Positions 29,422 through 39,081 of a stretch of DNA of 64,000 nt are shown here, piece after piece. The stretch lies in NCBI RefSeq assembly GCF_015223355.1, contig NZ_JADFFK010000001.1, positions 434,001 through 498,000 on the forward strand, read 5' to 3'. Below the pieces are notes generated by a model, which was given only the letters and a program-made list of their open reading frames with translations, did not search any database and was not told where the DNA came from. Each line of letters begins with the position of its first letter. The first letter of the stretch is position 1. This stretch comes from Salipiger mangrovisoli. Its GTDB lineage: Bacteria; Pseudomonadota; Alphaproteobacteria; Rhodobacterales; Rhodobacteraceae. The position numbers and the translations under genes were made by a program.

Positions 29422-30534
29422 ATGGCGCCAAGGCGTCCCAGAGGTGCGGGCGCTTTCCCGAAGCCGGTAGAGAGCCCCGCGCCGAACAAACCCGATCCCA
29501 ATGCGCTTTACGCGGCGCTGGATCTGGGGACCAACAGTTGTCGCATGCTGATTGCCCAGCCAAAGGGCAGCCAGTTCCATGTGGTCGACTCGTTTTCGAA
29601 ATCCGTCCAGCTGGGCCACGGGCTCGAGCGGAGCGGTCGGCTGTCGCGTGCCTCGATGGCGCGGACCGTTGCGGCGCTGCGCGTCTGCCAACAGAAGATC
29701 CGCCGCCACGAGGTGACGCGGATGCGGCTGGTGGCGACCGAGGCCTGCCGCCGGGCGAAGAACTCCCGCGACTTCATCCGCCAGATCAAGCGCGAGACCG
29801 GCCTGGAGATGGAGATCATCCAGCCCGAGGAGGAGGCCCGCCTGGCGGTGATCTCCTGCGCGCCGCTGGTCTCGACCCGCACCGAGCAGCTCCTGGTGGT
29901 GGACATCGGCGGCGGTTCGACCGAGCTGGTGTGGATCGACCTCTCGTCGGTGCCCAACCGCGACCGGCCGCGCGCCATCATGCGGCTGCACTCGGGCTTC
30001 CATCCGCCCGAGAGTCCGTTCCCGGCGGCCAAGGTGGTCGACTGGATCTCGGTTCCGCTCGGCGTTGCGACGCTGCGCGACCAGTTCAACGACGTGCAGG
30101 ACGACGCCGCGCGCTACGCGTTGATGAGCTGGTTCTTCGAGGAGAACCTCTCGGAATTCGCACCCTACAAGGACGCGCAGAGCCGCGAGGGCTTCCAGAT
30201 CATCGGCACCTCGGGCACGGTGACCACCGTGGCCGCCTCGCACCTCGGGCTGCGCCGCTACGACCGCACCAAGGTCGACGGGCTGCGCATGTCCTCGGAC
30301 CAGATCGAGGCGGTGATCGGCAAGTACCTGGAGATGGGCCCGGCCGGGCGGCGGCGTGATCCGCGCATCGGCCAGGACCGCCAGGCGCTGATCATGTCGG
30401 GCGCGGCGATCCTGCAGGCGCTGTTGCGCATCTGGCCCACCGACCGGCTGTCGGTGGCCGACCGCGGGCTGCGCGAGGGTCTGCTCTATGCGCAGATGTC
30501 GGTGGATGGTGTTCTGGAGGACGGGCCGCTATAG
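29422..30534 (+). CDS. Exopolyphosphatase / guanosine pentaphosphatase family (Ppx/GppA)
   Basis: 370-residue ASKHA-fold phosphatase that hydrolyses polyphosphate or pppGpp. Motifs are YAALDLGTNSCRMLI, RLVATEACRRAKN, VVDIGGGSTELVW and IIGTSGTVTTVAA. The C-terminal regulatory HD-like domain of the longer E. coli proteins is absent, a common alphaproteobacterial form. I start at the ATG at 29422 after GGAAAGG; the frame upstream overlaps the sulfotransferase gene. Followed by rlmE, a frequent pairing. Confidence 0.92.
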   Translation: MAPRRPRGAGAFPKPVESPAPNKPDPNALYAALDLGTNSCRMLIAQPKGSQFHVVDSFSKSVQLGHGLERSGRLSRASMARTVAALRVCQQKIRRHEVTRMRLVATEACRRAKNSRDFIRQIKRETGLEMEIIQPEEEARLAVISCAPLVSTRTEQLLVVDIGGGSTELVWIDLSSVPNRDRPRAIMRLHSGFHPPESPFPAAKVVDWISVPLGVATLRDQFNDVQDDAARYALMSWFFEENLSEFAPYKDAQSREGFQIIGTSGTVTTVAASHLGLRRYDRTKVDGLRMSSDQIEAVIGKYLEMGPAGRRRDPRIGQDRQALIMSGAAILQALLRIWPTDRLSVADRGLREGLLYAQMSVDGVLEDGPL

Positions 30535-30568
30535 GAGCGGCTTGACTTCATGGGTCATGACCGGAAAA

Positions 30569-30630
30569 GGGGGCGCTGCCCCCGTCTGCCTGCGGCAGAC
30601 TCCCCCGGGATACTTGGGCCTAGAAGAAAC
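30569..30630 (+). repeat. Intergenic double-hairpin element before rlmE
   Basis: GGGGGCGCTGCCCCC (30569-30583), then a perfect hairpin GTCTGCC-TGC-GGCAGAC (30584-30600), then TCCCCCGGGATACTTGGG and an A-rich tail. Same plan as at 13462 and 58782. It ends 35 bases before the rlmE start. Confidence 0.75.
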
Positions 30631-30665
30631 CTGTTGATCGAAGCGGCTGGAAGAAGAGCGGGACC

Positions 30666-31382
30666 ATGGCGAAGACACCTGACGGCAAGAACACTTCGGG
30701 ACGTGGCCAGCGTGACCTCAAGGTCAAGGTGAAGTCGGCGCGCGGGCGCAAGCTCAGCTCGACGCGCTGGTTGCAGCGGCAGCTCAACGACCCCTACGTG
30801 AAACGCGCCCAGACCGAGGGCTACCGCGGCCGCGCGGCCTTCAAGATCCTCGAGCTCGACGAGAAGTTCCGTTTCCTCGTGCCCGGCGCGCGGGTGGTCG
30901 ATCTTGGCTGCGCCCCCGGCGGCTGGTGCCAGGTGGCGGTGCCGCGGGTCAACGCGCTCGGCGAGAAGAAGGGCAAGGCGATTGGCACCGTTCTGGGGGT
31001 CGATCTGCAGGAGGTGGCGCCGATCGCCGGCGCCGAGATCCATCAGCTCGACTTCCTCGAGGATGGCGCCGACGAGAAGGTCAAGGAATGGCTGGGCGGC
31101 AAGGCCGATGTGGTCATGTCGGACATGGCGGCGGCGTCGTCGGGCCACAAGCAGACCGACCACCTGCGCATCATCGCGCTCTGCGAGGCAGCGGCCTATC
31201 TGGCCTTCGACGTGCTCGAGGTGGGGGGCACCTTCGTCGCAAAGGTTCTGGCGGGCGGGGCCGAGGGCTCCCTGCAGCATCTCCTGAAGCAGCGCTTCGA
31301 CAAGGTCGCCAATGTGAAGCCGCCGGCAAGCCGCTCGGATTCTTCGGAAAAATTCGTCGTGGCGAGCGGCTTCCGCGGCTGA
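30666..31382 (+). CDS. rlmE: 23S rRNA (uridine-2'-O-)-methyltransferase RlmE (FtsJ)
   Basis: SAM-dependent methylation of U2552 (E. coli numbering) in the large-subunit A-loop. 238 residues; a basic N-terminal stretch is followed by [16 protein letters not shown] (first catalytic Lys), the SAM motif [15 protein letters not shown], the Asp in VVMSDMAA, the Lys in GTFVAKVL and C-terminal [12 protein letters not shown]. All K-D-K-E positions are present. A ribosome binding site (GGAAGAAGAG) precedes the start. Confidence 0.95.
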   Translation: MAKTPDGKNTSGRGQRDLKVKVKSARGRKLSSTRWLQRQLNDPYVKRAQTEGYRGRAAFKILELDEKFRFLVPGARVVDLGCAPGGWCQVAVPRVNALGEKKGKAIGTVLGVDLQEVAPIAGAEIHQLDFLEDGADEKVKEWLGGKADVVMSDMAAASSGHKQTDHLRIIALCEAAAYLAFDVLEVGGTFVAKVLAGGAEGSLQHLLKQRFDKVANVKPPASRSDSSEKFVVASGFRG

Positions 31383-31465
31383 TTTCCGCCCGTATCGCGG
31401 CGCGGTGCTTGCACCTCTCAAGCGGCTGGGACAGGCTGCTCCCGACGTTCCGGGAGTTTGCCGCC

Positions 31466-31939
31466 ATGGCTGTGAAATGCCGTCCATCGCGCCTTGCCGC
31501 GCTGCTTTTGCCAGCGCTGCTGCTGGCCTGCGCCGACGCCGCGCCGCCGCCGCCCGCCGAGATCCCGCTGCGCAATCCGACCGCGCCGGTGGGCTCGCAG
31601 GCGGACGCGGGGTTGGCGCGGCTCCTGGGCGGCTGGACGGTCACCGAGGCCGCGGGCATGACGCCCGGCGCGCACATCGAGATCGCGGCCGGCGAAATGC
31701 GGATCGACGGCGTGGCGCTGCCGCTGCGCGAGGAGACGCCCGGTCGGCTGCGCGTCGGCGATGAGCCGCTTTGGGTGCATTGGATCGACGCCGACAACCG
31801 CACCGCGGTGATCGGCGCGCCCGGGGGCGGGCGGGTCTGGATCATGGACCGCCGTGGCGCTCCGGGCGAAAGGCGCACCGCGGCGCGCGAGATCCTCGCG
31901 TGGTACGGCTACGATCTGGCGCGGCTTCGGGGCCGCTGA
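31466..31939 (+). CDS. Small lipoprotein of unknown function
   Basis: 157 residues with a basic N terminus, hydrophobic stretch and lipobox L-L-A-C at about residues 19-22, so it should be lipidated and envelope-anchored. After a Pro-rich linker comes a region beginning LARLLGGWTVTEAAGM and ending GGGRVWIMDRRG and ILAWYGYDLARL, which suggests a small lipocalin-like barrel. The start ATG at 31466 is chosen because the signal peptide begins there. No specific function can be given. Confidence 0.7.
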   Translation: MAVKCRPSRLAALLLPALLLACADAAPPPPAEIPLRNPTAPVGSQADAGLARLLGGWTVTEAAGMTPGAHIEIAAGEMRIDGVALPLREETPGRLRVGDEPLWVHWIDADNRTAVIGAPGGGRVWIMDRRGAPGERRTAAREILAWYGYDLARLRGR

Positions 31940-32070
31940 TGCTGCGCGGATGGGCGGGGCTGTGGCAATGCCGTGCCTGTGCCGCGCGACCCTGTGCCAA
32001 GATCCGGTTTGCACTCGCTTTTCGAGAGTCATTCGGGTGTGATTGAGTGGCAGAAACCCGGTGTGTTCCC

Positions 32071-33771
32071 ATGTCCAAGGCGTTGTCCCGCTCGCTTGCT
32101 CCAAGGTCGGTCGCGGTCATCGGTCCCAGTGCCGAGATCGCCCCGGTGATCGCCGCGCTGCGCCGCGACGGCTATCCCTGGACGATCCGGCCGGTGACCG
32201 AGGAGGCGCCGACGGTGGCGGGCATCGCCGCCATAGCGCGGATCGCCGATCTGCCCGAGCCGCCGGATCTGGCGCATGTGGTGCTGGCCGGGGCGGCGCT
32301 GGACAAGGCACTGACCGAGCTTGCCGAGCTGGGCGCGGGCGCGGCGGTGCTCCCGGAGCTTGGGGCCGAGGCGCTGGCAGGGCTGGCGGCACCACTGCCG
32401 GTCTTCGCCGGCGGGTTGCTGTCGCCCGCCGCGAGGCTGCCGCTCTGGCGGGACATCGCGCCGCTGGAGCCGGTGACTCGCGGTGTTGCGGTGCTGCTCT
32501 CGGACGCGCGGGGGGTGGCGCGGCTGCTGGCATTGCGCCACGGGCTGCCGCTGGCCATGGTCCTGCCGCTGGCCGGCTGGCAGGGACCGGGCCTTGCGGC
32601 GCTGGTGTCGGCGCTTGTGGCGGACGACCGCATCACCGCTCTGGCGATCGAGACCGCGGGACCGGGGTCGGCGGAGCAGGTGCTGGCGCTTGGGCGGCTG
32701 GCGCAGAAACATGGCAAGCCGCTGATCTTCCTGACTCCCGACCTGCCATCCGGTCCCGCCGCGGTGTTGCGCCGCGCCGGGCTGTCGCATGTCGCGGAGA
32801 CCGCCGCGCTGGTCGAGGCGCTGTGGATTCTTCACCTTGTCGGCCCGCTGCCGGCCAATGCGCTTTCGGTCACCGTCTTTGATGCGGGGCTGGTGGAACG
32901 GGCGGCGGTCCTCGCCGGGGGACAGGGCGTCGAGCTTGCCCCTCTCAGCCCGTTGCAGGAGGAGGCGTTGCGGCGCGATCTGCCCGAAGGGCGTGCGCCG
33001 GGCAATCCGCTGGATGCCTCGGAGCTGCTCACGCATGACGAAGCGCGGATCGCGCGGGTCCTGGCCGAGATGATGGCGGGGGCTGCGGTGCTTTCCCTTG
33101 GGGTGGTCCGCAGGGCCGACGATGTCGCCTGGGCGCGGGTGCAGCGGGCTGCGGCGCGGGCACGGGCGCGGGTCGGGATGCCGCTGGCGCTGCTGTCGCT
33201 CAACCGTGTCGAGATGACCGAGGCGCGCGCCCAGGCTCTGCTCGCCGACGGGGTGATCCCGCTGGCGGGACTCAAGCCGGCCCTCGCTGCGCTGCGTGCG
33301 GTGATCGAGATCGGCTCGCAGGCACCGGGTGGTGCGCCGCTGCTGATGCCGGCGGGCGGCGGTGCAGGGCGCGCGCGCCGGCGCGGTGCGGAGGCCGGCG
33401 CGATGCTGGGCCTCGAGATGGCCGCGGCGGCAGAGGGCGACGCCGGGCTGCGGCTGGTGCTGACCTCGGATGTGTCCTTCGGCTATCTCGTCACGCTTAC
33501 GGCAGCGTCGGGGGGCTCGGCCTCGGGACTTCTGCCGCTTTCACCGCCGGCGTGCCGGGACATGGCCTCGGCGGTGGCGGGCAGCGCCCCGCAGCAGGAG
33601 GCCCTGGTGGCGCTCCTGGAGGTGGTGCAGGATCGGGTCACAGAGGCGGCGGGGGCGCTTGCGGGGCTGGAGATCGCGCTCGATTTGGGCGAGAACGGGC
33701 CTGCGCTCGCGCGGAGCATTGAGCTTTGCACCTGGATCGAGGACGCGACCACGCCGAAGAGGAGCCCGTAG
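32071..33771 (+). CDS. CoA-binding, acetate-CoA ligase (ADP-forming)-like protein, apparently incomplete
   Basis: 566 residues related to ADP-forming acyl-CoA synthetases. The N terminus has the CoA-binding start [10 protein letters not shown] and a succinyl-CoA-ligase-like middle (about 140-380), with [10 protein letters not shown] in place of GNPVDL. No intact ATP-grasp nucleotide-binding domain can be seen; the last 130 residues are Gly/Ala-rich and only faintly like its C-terminal end. About 700 residues would be normal. It may be an inactive or repurposed paralogue. The start is ATG 32071 (a GTG at 32047 is possible). The stop overlaps the glycerate kinase GTG start by one base, so the two are coupled. 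Confidence 0.65.
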   Translation: MSKALSRSLAPRSVAVIGPSAEIAPVIAALRRDGYPWTIRPVTEEAPTVAGIAAIARIADLPEPPDLAHVVLAGAALDKALTELAELGAGAAVLPELGAEALAGLAAPLPVFAGGLLSPAARLPLWRDIAPLEPVTRGVAVLLSDARGVARLLALRHGLPLAMVLPLAGWQGPGLAALVSALVADDRITALAIETAGPGSAEQVLALGRLAQKHGKPLIFLTPDLPSGPAAVLRRAGLSHVAETAALVEALWILHLVGPLPANALSVTVFDAGLVERAAVLAGGQGVELAPLSPLQEEALRRDLPEGRAPGNPLDASELLTHDEARIARVLAEMMAGAAVLSLGVVRRADDVAWARVQRAAARARARVGMPLALLSLNRVEMTEARAQALLADGVIPLAGLKPALAALRAVIEIGSQAPGGAPLLMPAGGGAGRARRRGAEAGAMLGLEMAAAAEGDAGLRLVLTSDVSFGYLVTLTAASGGSASGLLPLSPPACRDMASAVAGSAPQQEALVALLEVVQDRVTEAAGALAGLEIALDLGENGPALARSIELCTWIEDATTPKRSP

Positions 33772-35039
33772 TGACCGACGAAAAAGCATTTCTTGCCAGT
33801 CTCTTCGAGGCCGCTGTTGCGGCGGCGGACCCAGAGCGGGCCCTGCGCGCCGCGCTGCCCGAGGCGCCCGAGGGGCGCACGGTGGTGATCGGTCTCGGCA
33901 AGGGGGCGGCGCAGCTTGCGCGCGCCTTCGAAACGCTCTGGGAAGGGCCGCTCGAGGGGGTGGTTGTGACCCGCTACGGCTATGCCGCGCCCTGCGCGCG
34001 GCTGCAGGTTATGGAGGCGGCGCACCCTGTGCCCGATGCTGCCGGGCTCGCGGCCAGCGCGGCGCTTTTCAAGGCGGTCGAGGGGCTGACCGAGAAGGAC
34101 CTCGTGGTCGCGCTGGTGTGCGGCGGCGGCTCGGCGCTGCTGCCCGCCCCACCGGACGGGCTGACGCTGGAGGACGAGCAGGCGCTGAACCAGGCGCTGC
34201 TCGCCTCGGGCGCCCCGATCGGGGTGATGAACGCGATCCGCAAACACGCCAGCCGGATCAAGGGTGGGCGGCTCGCCGCCGCCTGCGCGCCCGCGAAGGT
34301 GGTCAGCCTTATCGTCTCGGACGTGCCCGGCGACGATCCGGCGCAAGTCGCCTCGGGCCCGACCGTGCCTGACGCCGTGGATGCCGCGGCGGCGCTGGCG
34401 ATGGTGGATGCCTGGAACATCGCGCTGCCGGAGAGGATTCTCGCGCATATGCGCAGCGATGCCTCTGCCGCGCCGAAGCCGGAGGATCCCCGGTTTGCCC
34501 GTAACGAGGTCCGCGTGATCGCCTCGGCGCGGCTCTCGCTCGAGGCGGCCGCGGCAAAGGCCGAGGCGGCCGGGTTTCCGGCGGTGATTCTCTCGGATGC
34601 CATGGAGGGCGAGGCGCGGGATGTCGGCCGGGTGCACGCGGCCATGGCACGCGAGGTGGTCGCGCGCGGGCGTCCCTTCGCCGCGCCGGTGGTGATGCTC
34701 TCGGGCGGCGAGACCACGGTGACCCTGCGCGGCAAGGGCGGACGCGGGGGGCGTAACACCGAGTTCCTGCTCGCCTTTGCCCATGCCATCGACGGTGTTG
34801 TCGGCATCCACGCGCTGGCGGCCGACACCGACGGCATCGACGGCACCGAGGACAACGCCGGGGCCTTTGCCGACGGCACCAGCGCGGCACGGCTGCGGGC
34901 CGCGGGAGGAGACGCCATGGCCGCGCTCTCGCGCAACGACGCCTGGGGCGCTTTCGACCTGATCTCCGATCTCTTCGCGCCAGGGCCGACGGGAACGAAT
35001 GTCAATGATTTCAGGGCTGTGCTCATCAAGGCAGAGTGA
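33771..35039 (+). CDS. Glycerate 2-kinase (MOFRL/DUF4147 family)
   Basis: ATP-dependent phosphorylation of glycerate to 2-phosphoglycerate, used in the serine cycle and in tartronate or hydroxypyruvate breakdown. 422 residues: N-terminal [12 protein letters not shown] and [13 protein letters not shown], then [17 protein letters not shown], and C-terminal MOFRL domain with [21 protein letters not shown]-like sequence and [22 protein letters not shown] start inside TAGTG with GAGGAG upstream. Identity as type II glycerate kinase is firm. Confidence 0.93.
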   Translation: MTDEKAFLASLFEAAVAAADPERALRAALPEAPEGRTVVIGLGKGAAQLARAFETLWEGPLEGVVVTRYGYAAPCARLQVMEAAHPVPDAAGLAASAALFKAVEGLTEKDLVVALVCGGGSALLPAPPDGLTLEDEQALNQALLASGAPIGVMNAIRKHASRIKGGRLAAACAPAKVVSLIVSDVPGDDPAQVASGPTVPDAVDAAAALAMVDAWNIALPERILAHMRSDASAAPKPEDPRFARNEVRVIASARLSLEAAAAKAEAAGFPAVILSDAMEGEARDVGRVHAAMAREVVARGRPFAAPVVMLSGGETTVTLRGKGGRGGRNTEFLLAFAHAIDGVVGIHALAADTDGIDGTEDNAGAFADGTSAARLRAAGGDAMAALSRNDAWGAFDLISDLFAPGPTGTNVNDFRAVLIKAE

Positions 35040-35493
35040 CGCCCTCTGCCGAAGGCCCTAGTCCCCGGCGCCGGTTCCGTCACCGCAACGTCATGGCCCT
35101 GTCACGACTCCGTGATGCCCTTGGGTCAATCTTGGGGTGCCGGGCCAGGGGACGTTCCGGCGTGCTGCAATCCGGGGACAAGAGCCATGATGGTCATCGA
35201 TCCTGTGCGTTTCGTGCTGACCTGCTGTTTCCTGCCGGCACCGAACGGGCGCATCGCACAGCTGCTGCGGCGCACGCTTCGCTGAGCTTGACCCAGGCTG
35301 ACACGACGTCATCGCTGCCCGCCGCCAGAAGATTCTGAGCTTTCCGATCAAACCGGCGCGATTCCGCGCAGTTCGGGTTGCCAAACCGCTTGCGAAGCCC
35401 TTCGGATGGTGGAGAATTGCCGAACCTGTCCGGAAGGTGCTGCGACACTCGCTGCGGCATCCGGCAGGTCCGGTCCACGGAAGGAGAGCAGCG
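35040..35493. other. Stretch of about 450 bases without a firm gene
   Basis: Lies between the glycerate kinase stop and the oxygenase start. Apart from the tiny frame at 35187 it holds no convincing gene. An imperfect inverted sequence (GTCACGACTCCGTGAT) is seen near 35101. No T-rich terminator is evident. Confidence 0.4.
35187..35285 (+). CDS. Possible 32-residue small ORF
   Basis: Starts ATGATG after GGGGACAAGAGCC, a fair ribosome binding site, and encodes a short peptide with a hydrophobic part (RFVLTCCFLPAP) and a basic end (QLLRRTLR). It could be a small membrane-associated peptide, a leader peptide, or chance. No homologue is known to me. Confidence 0.25.
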   Translation: MMVIDPVRFVLTCCFLPAPNGRIAQLLRRTLR

Positions 35494-36471
35494 ATGATCC
35501 CCGTGCTCGATTTCGAAGATCTCGACGACGATCCCGAGGGCTTTGCCTTCGCGCTCGGGCAGGCATGCCGCGAGGATGGGTTCTTTCTTCTCGCCAACCC
35601 GCCGATCCCCGAGGCGCTGATGGCACGGGTCTTCGCCGCGTCCGAGGCGTTCTTCGCGTTGCCCGAATCGCGCAAGGCGCAGCTCGGCATAAGCTCCAAC
35701 GCCCGCAACCGGGGCTGGGCCGGGCTCGGCTCGGAGCAGCAGGACGGCGCCAGTCATCCTGATCGGAAGGAAGCCTTCAACATCGGGCTCGACCTGCCCG
35801 CCAATGACCCGCGGGTGCTGGCCGGCGAGCCCTTCCGTGGCCCGAACCTCTGGCCGGACCTGCCGGATTTTCGCGACGCGATGCTGGCCTATTATGCCGC
35901 GGCGATGGCGCTGGGGATCAAGCTGCACGAGGCGGTCGCGATGGATCTCGGTGTGCCGCAGGGATTCTTCGCACAGCATTTCACCGAGCCGATGGCGACG
36001 CTGCGACTGCTGCACTATCCTCCGGGCACCGGCGCGACGGATGAGCGCGGTGCCTCGGCGCATACCGACTACGGCGCGCTGACGTTGCTGGCCACGGACG
36101 GCGAGCCGGGCTTGCAGGTGCGTCCTCGCGGCGGGCATTGGATGGACGTGCCACAGCTTCCCGGCGCGCTGATCGTCAATATCGGCGACTGCCTGATGCG
36201 CTGGACCAACGACATCTACGTCTCGACCACCCACCGGGTGCTGCCACCGGTGCGGACGCGGCATTCCGTGGCCTTCTTCCTCGATCCGAATCCCGAGAGC
36301 CTGATCGCCGCGCTGCCGGGCACCGGCACCCCGGTCTACCCGCCGGTGCGCGCGGTCGACTACCTGCGCTGGCGGCTGGAAAGCACCGAACCCGAAGCCG
36401 AGCAGGCGGAGAGCGGAGCGGCCGAGATACCGGCGCATCAGGCCGGGCAGGCGGCGGGGGCCGCCCCCTGA
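35494..36471 (+). CDS. 2-oxoglutarate/Fe(II)-dependent dioxygenase, isopenicillin N synthase-like
   Basis: 325-residue non-haem iron oxygenase. The iron facial triad is H190, D192 (SAHTDYGAL) and H247 (STTHRVL), and the 2-oxoglutarate-binding R-x-S is R256-H-S258. The N-terminal DIOX_N-like region has GFFLLANPPIP and NRGWAGLGSEQQDG. Start fixed by AAGGAGAG. Substrate unknown; family members in this group act on amino acids, flavonoid-like compounds or xenobiotics. The end is Ala/Gln-rich and probably disordered. Confidence 0.88.
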   Translation: MIPVLDFEDLDDDPEGFAFALGQACREDGFFLLANPPIPEALMARVFAASEAFFALPESRKAQLGISSNARNRGWAGLGSEQQDGASHPDRKEAFNIGLDLPANDPRVLAGEPFRGPNLWPDLPDFRDAMLAYYAAAMALGIKLHEAVAMDLGVPQGFFAQHFTEPMATLRLLHYPPGTGATDERGASAHTDYGALTLLATDGEPGLQVRPRGGHWMDVPQLPGALIVNIGDCLMRWTNDIYVSTTHRVLPPVRTRHSVAFFLDPNPESLIAALPGTGTPVYPPVRAVDYLRWRLESTEPEAEQAESGAAEIPAHQAGQAAGAAP

Positions 36472-36499
36472 GAGGCAGCGGCTCGGGCTTCGGGAGGGA

Positions 36500-38023
36500 C
36501 TAGTCCTCGAGCGGGCGCTCGCGCAGGAAGAACCCGATGACGCAGGCCAGGGCAGCCCCGGCGGAAGCGATCAGGAACACCGGGTGCAGCGCCGCGCTGA
36601 AGCCCTCGATGATCGCCTGCTGCTGCCCGGCGGGCAGGGCGTGGACCATCTCGGCGCTCATGCTGCGGATGCCGCCCTCCATGCCCTCGGGAAGATGCCC
36701 CTCGAGGTTGCGCGCGAGCCCAAGACCGAAGATCGCACCGAAACCCGCTGTGCCGATCGAGCCGCCGATCAGCCGGAACATGTTGGCGCTGGCGGTGCCG
36801 ACTCCGATCATGCTGCGCGGGACCGAGTTCTGGATCGCGGTCACGCCGACGCTGAAGACCGGGCCGAGTCCCAGCCCTACACCCACCATGTTGAGCGCCA
36901 GCAGCCAGAGCGGCGTGTCGCCCGACAGCCGGCTCAGGGCCAGCATCGACACGCAGAGCAGTGCCGTCGAGAGGATCGGCATCACCTTGTAGGTGCCACG
37001 CTTCGACATGATGCGCCCGGCACCGATCGAGCCGCCCAGCAGCCCGCCCATCATCGGCACCAGGAACAGCCCGGACTGGGTCGGCGAAATGCCCTTGGCG
37101 ACTTGCAGGAACAGCGGCAGGAAGGTGATCGTGCCGAACATCGCCATGCCGATCAGGAAACCCATGGAGTTGACCGTCAAGAAGGCATTGTTGCGGAACA
37201 GCGAAAGCGGCAGGATCGGCTCGGGCGCGCGGCGCTCCACCAGCACGAAGCCGACGAGCGCGGCGAGACCGAGCGCCGCCAGCGCCAGCACGCCGGGGTG
37301 GCTCCAGGGCAGCACCGTGCCGCCCATGTTCGAGATCAGCACCGCCGAGGCGAGGATCGTCGCCAGCAGCACCGCGCCCGCGTAGTCCACCGACTTGCGG
37401 CTGCGGTCGCTGCGCGAAGGCAGCGCCATGCCCAGCACCACGAAGGCCAGTGCGCCGACGGGGAAGTTCACGAAGAAGATCCAGTGCCAGGACCAGTGCT
37501 GCACGATGAAGCCGCCGAGCAGCGGGCCGACCACGGTCGAGACGCCGAAGGCCGCCCCCATGAGGCCCTGCGCCTGACCGCGCTGGCGTGCAGGCAGCAG
37601 GTCGCCCACCACCGCCATCGAGGTCACGATGAGCGCGCCCGCGCCCGAGCCCTGGATCAACCGCCCGGCAATGATCATCCCCATATTCGCCGCGAAGCCG
37701 CAGAGCACCGCGCCAGCCAGGAAGATGCCGATCGCGGTCTGGAGCACCGCCTTGCGGCCGTAGAGGTCCGAGAGCTTGCCGGCGATCGGCGCGCCGATGG
37801 TCGAGGCCATCAGGTAGGCGGTGATCACCCAGGTGATGTGCTCCATGCCGCCGAGATCGGCCACCATGATCGGCATGGCCGTCGAGACGATGGTCTGGCC
37901 GAGCGAGGCGAAGAGCAGCGTGGCCGAGACCGCGAAGAGCGCGAGGCGCACCACCGCCGGGTCCTGCTCGGCAGGGGCGGCAACGGGCTCACGAAGGTCG
38001 ATGGGGTCGGCGCGGTCACTCAT
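36500..38023 (-). CDS. MFS drug efflux transporter, DHA2 (EmrB/QacA) family
   Basis: 507 residues and about 14 transmembrane segments, a proton-driven exporter of the DHA2 type. Marks are LDLYGRKAVLQ-type loop (GKLSDLYGRKAVLQT), the antiporter motif C region GLMGAAFGVSTVVGPLLGGFIVQHWSWHWIFFVNFPVG, and an N-terminal motif SLGQTIVSTAMPIMV. I start at the ATG at 38023 with AAGGACC upstream. A divergent MarR gene and repeats lie 140 bases away, so MarR control is likely. Confidence 0.93.
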   Translation of the reverse strand: MSDRADPIDLREPVAAPAEQDPAVVRLALFAVSATLLFASLGQTIVSTAMPIMVADLGGMEHITWVITAYLMASTIGAPIAGKLSDLYGRKAVLQTAIGIFLAGAVLCGFAANMGMIIAGRLIQGSGAGALIVTSMAVVGDLLPARQRGQAQGLMGAAFGVSTVVGPLLGGFIVQHWSWHWIFFVNFPVGALAFVVLGMALPSRSDRSRKSVDYAGAVLLATILASAVLISNMGGTVLPWSHPGVLALAALGLAALVGFVLVERRAPEPILPLSLFRNNAFLTVNSMGFLIGMAMFGTITFLPLFLQVAKGISPTQSGLFLVPMMGGLLGGSIGAGRIMSKRGTYKVMPILSTALLCVSMLALSRLSGDTPLWLLALNMVGVGLGLGPVFSVGVTAIQNSVPRSMIGVGTASANMFRLIGGSIGTAGFGAIFGLGLARNLEGHLPEGMEGGIRSMSAEMVHALPAGQQQAIIEGFSAALHPVFLIASAGAALACVIGFFLRERPLED

Positions 38024-38135
38024 GCGCGGGGGTCCTTGCAGGCTGGCAGGCGCGGCGGCACCGCGCAACAGGCACCGCGCGCGCGCCCGAAAAAGGGCGA
38101 CTCGCGGGGCACCTTGCGAAAAATGATTGCTGAGC

Positions 38136-38163
38136 GCATATATGTGCCGAGGGCATATACATG
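38136..38163. promoter_or_regulatory. Direct repeats in the MFS-MarR divergent region
   Basis: GCATATATGTG (38136-38146) and GCATATACATG (38153-38163), 17 bases apart; the first contains the 8-base palindrome CATATATG. An AT-rich patch in a GC-rich region between a MarR gene and its likely target is a good operator candidate. The second copy covers the ATG at 38161. Confidence 0.45.
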
Positions 38164-38814
38164 TCAACTGCACGTAATTTGGAGCGCGCCACGATGCCGG
38201 ACAAGGACGCGAGAATCCGGGACCACCTGCGCCGGGCAGGGATCGACGACGCCTCTGCGCAGGCGGCGATCGAGATCGACGTGGCGCTTCAGAAGTGGCG
38301 CCGCAGGGTGATGAAGCGCGAGCTGGGGCAGCGCGCGCTGGCCGATCTGTGCCTGCCCATCGATCTGGCGCAGCTTGATGTCCTCTTGGCGGTGCGCGCG
38401 CCGGAGGGAGAGTTCGAGGAACCCGCTGCCTGTGGCGAAGACGCCGAAACCATGGTCTCGACCGTGGCCGCGCGGCTGCGCATCGACCCGTCGCGCGCCA
38501 GCCGGATTGCCTCGGACCTCATCCGCCTTGGGCTGATCCGTCGCGCGGTCAGCCAGCAGGATGCGCGCCGCACGGTGCTCGAGCTGACGCCCTCGGGGGC
38601 CGAGATCGTCTCGGCCGTGCGCAGCTACAAGTTTCTTGTGCTGGGCAGCTTCCTCAAGGATTGGAGTGCCGAGGAGATCGCGCTGTTCCTGCCGCTGCTC
38701 GACCGCTTCAGTGCCTGGTCGGACCGTGCCGGACAGCACAGCCCCGAGGTGGCCGAGCGCATCTCGGAGCTGCGGAGCGCGCTTTCGGCGCTGCCGGAAC
38801 GCGACGCCGGCTAG
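38161..38814 (+). CDS. MarR family transcriptional regulator
   Basis: 217 residues with a winged helix-turn-helix: DLAQLDVLLAV, VSTVAARLRIDPSRASRIASDLIRLGLIRRAVSQQDARRTVLELTPSG-type recognition and wing, and helical ends for dimerisation. Longer than the usual 140-160 residues because of N- and C-terminal helices. The start could also be the ATG at 38194 (GGAG 9 bases upstream). It probably represses the divergent efflux pump and itself, responding to a phenolic or drug-like ligand. Confidence 0.85.
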   Translation: MSTARNLERATMPDKDARIRDHLRRAGIDDASAQAAIEIDVALQKWRRRVMKRELGQRALADLCLPIDLAQLDVLLAVRAPEGEFEEPAACGEDAETMVSTVAARLRIDPSRASRIASDLIRLGLIRRAVSQQDARRTVLELTPSGAEIVSAVRSYKFLVLGSFLKDWSAEEIALFLPLLDRFSAWSDRAGQHSPEVAERISELRSALSALPERDAG

Positions 38815-39081
38815 GCGCGCCGGCTTTTCCAAAGCGTTTCAAAACTGCGAATTTTACGGGCTTTCCTGCGCGGGCCTTGGCGGGATCTTGCCGCCCGTGC
38901 TTGGGGGCAGAGGTGTCCCTGCACCGCGTGCCGCGCGGCTTGTGGGCGAGACGTTGACCGTCCGGTCGGGTTTTGGCCTCATTGGATCAAAGCGTCCGTC
39001 GCCGAGCGGCCCTGCCAGCCGCGATCCCCCGCCGGGCGTGACCGCAGACCTGCCGCCCACGGGCGCCACACGGAGACCCGA

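Noticed and set aside
35036-35338. 100-residue frame after glycerate kinase
   Set aside because: No ribosome binding site, overlaps the kinase stop, Arg/Ser-rich with no recognisable content.
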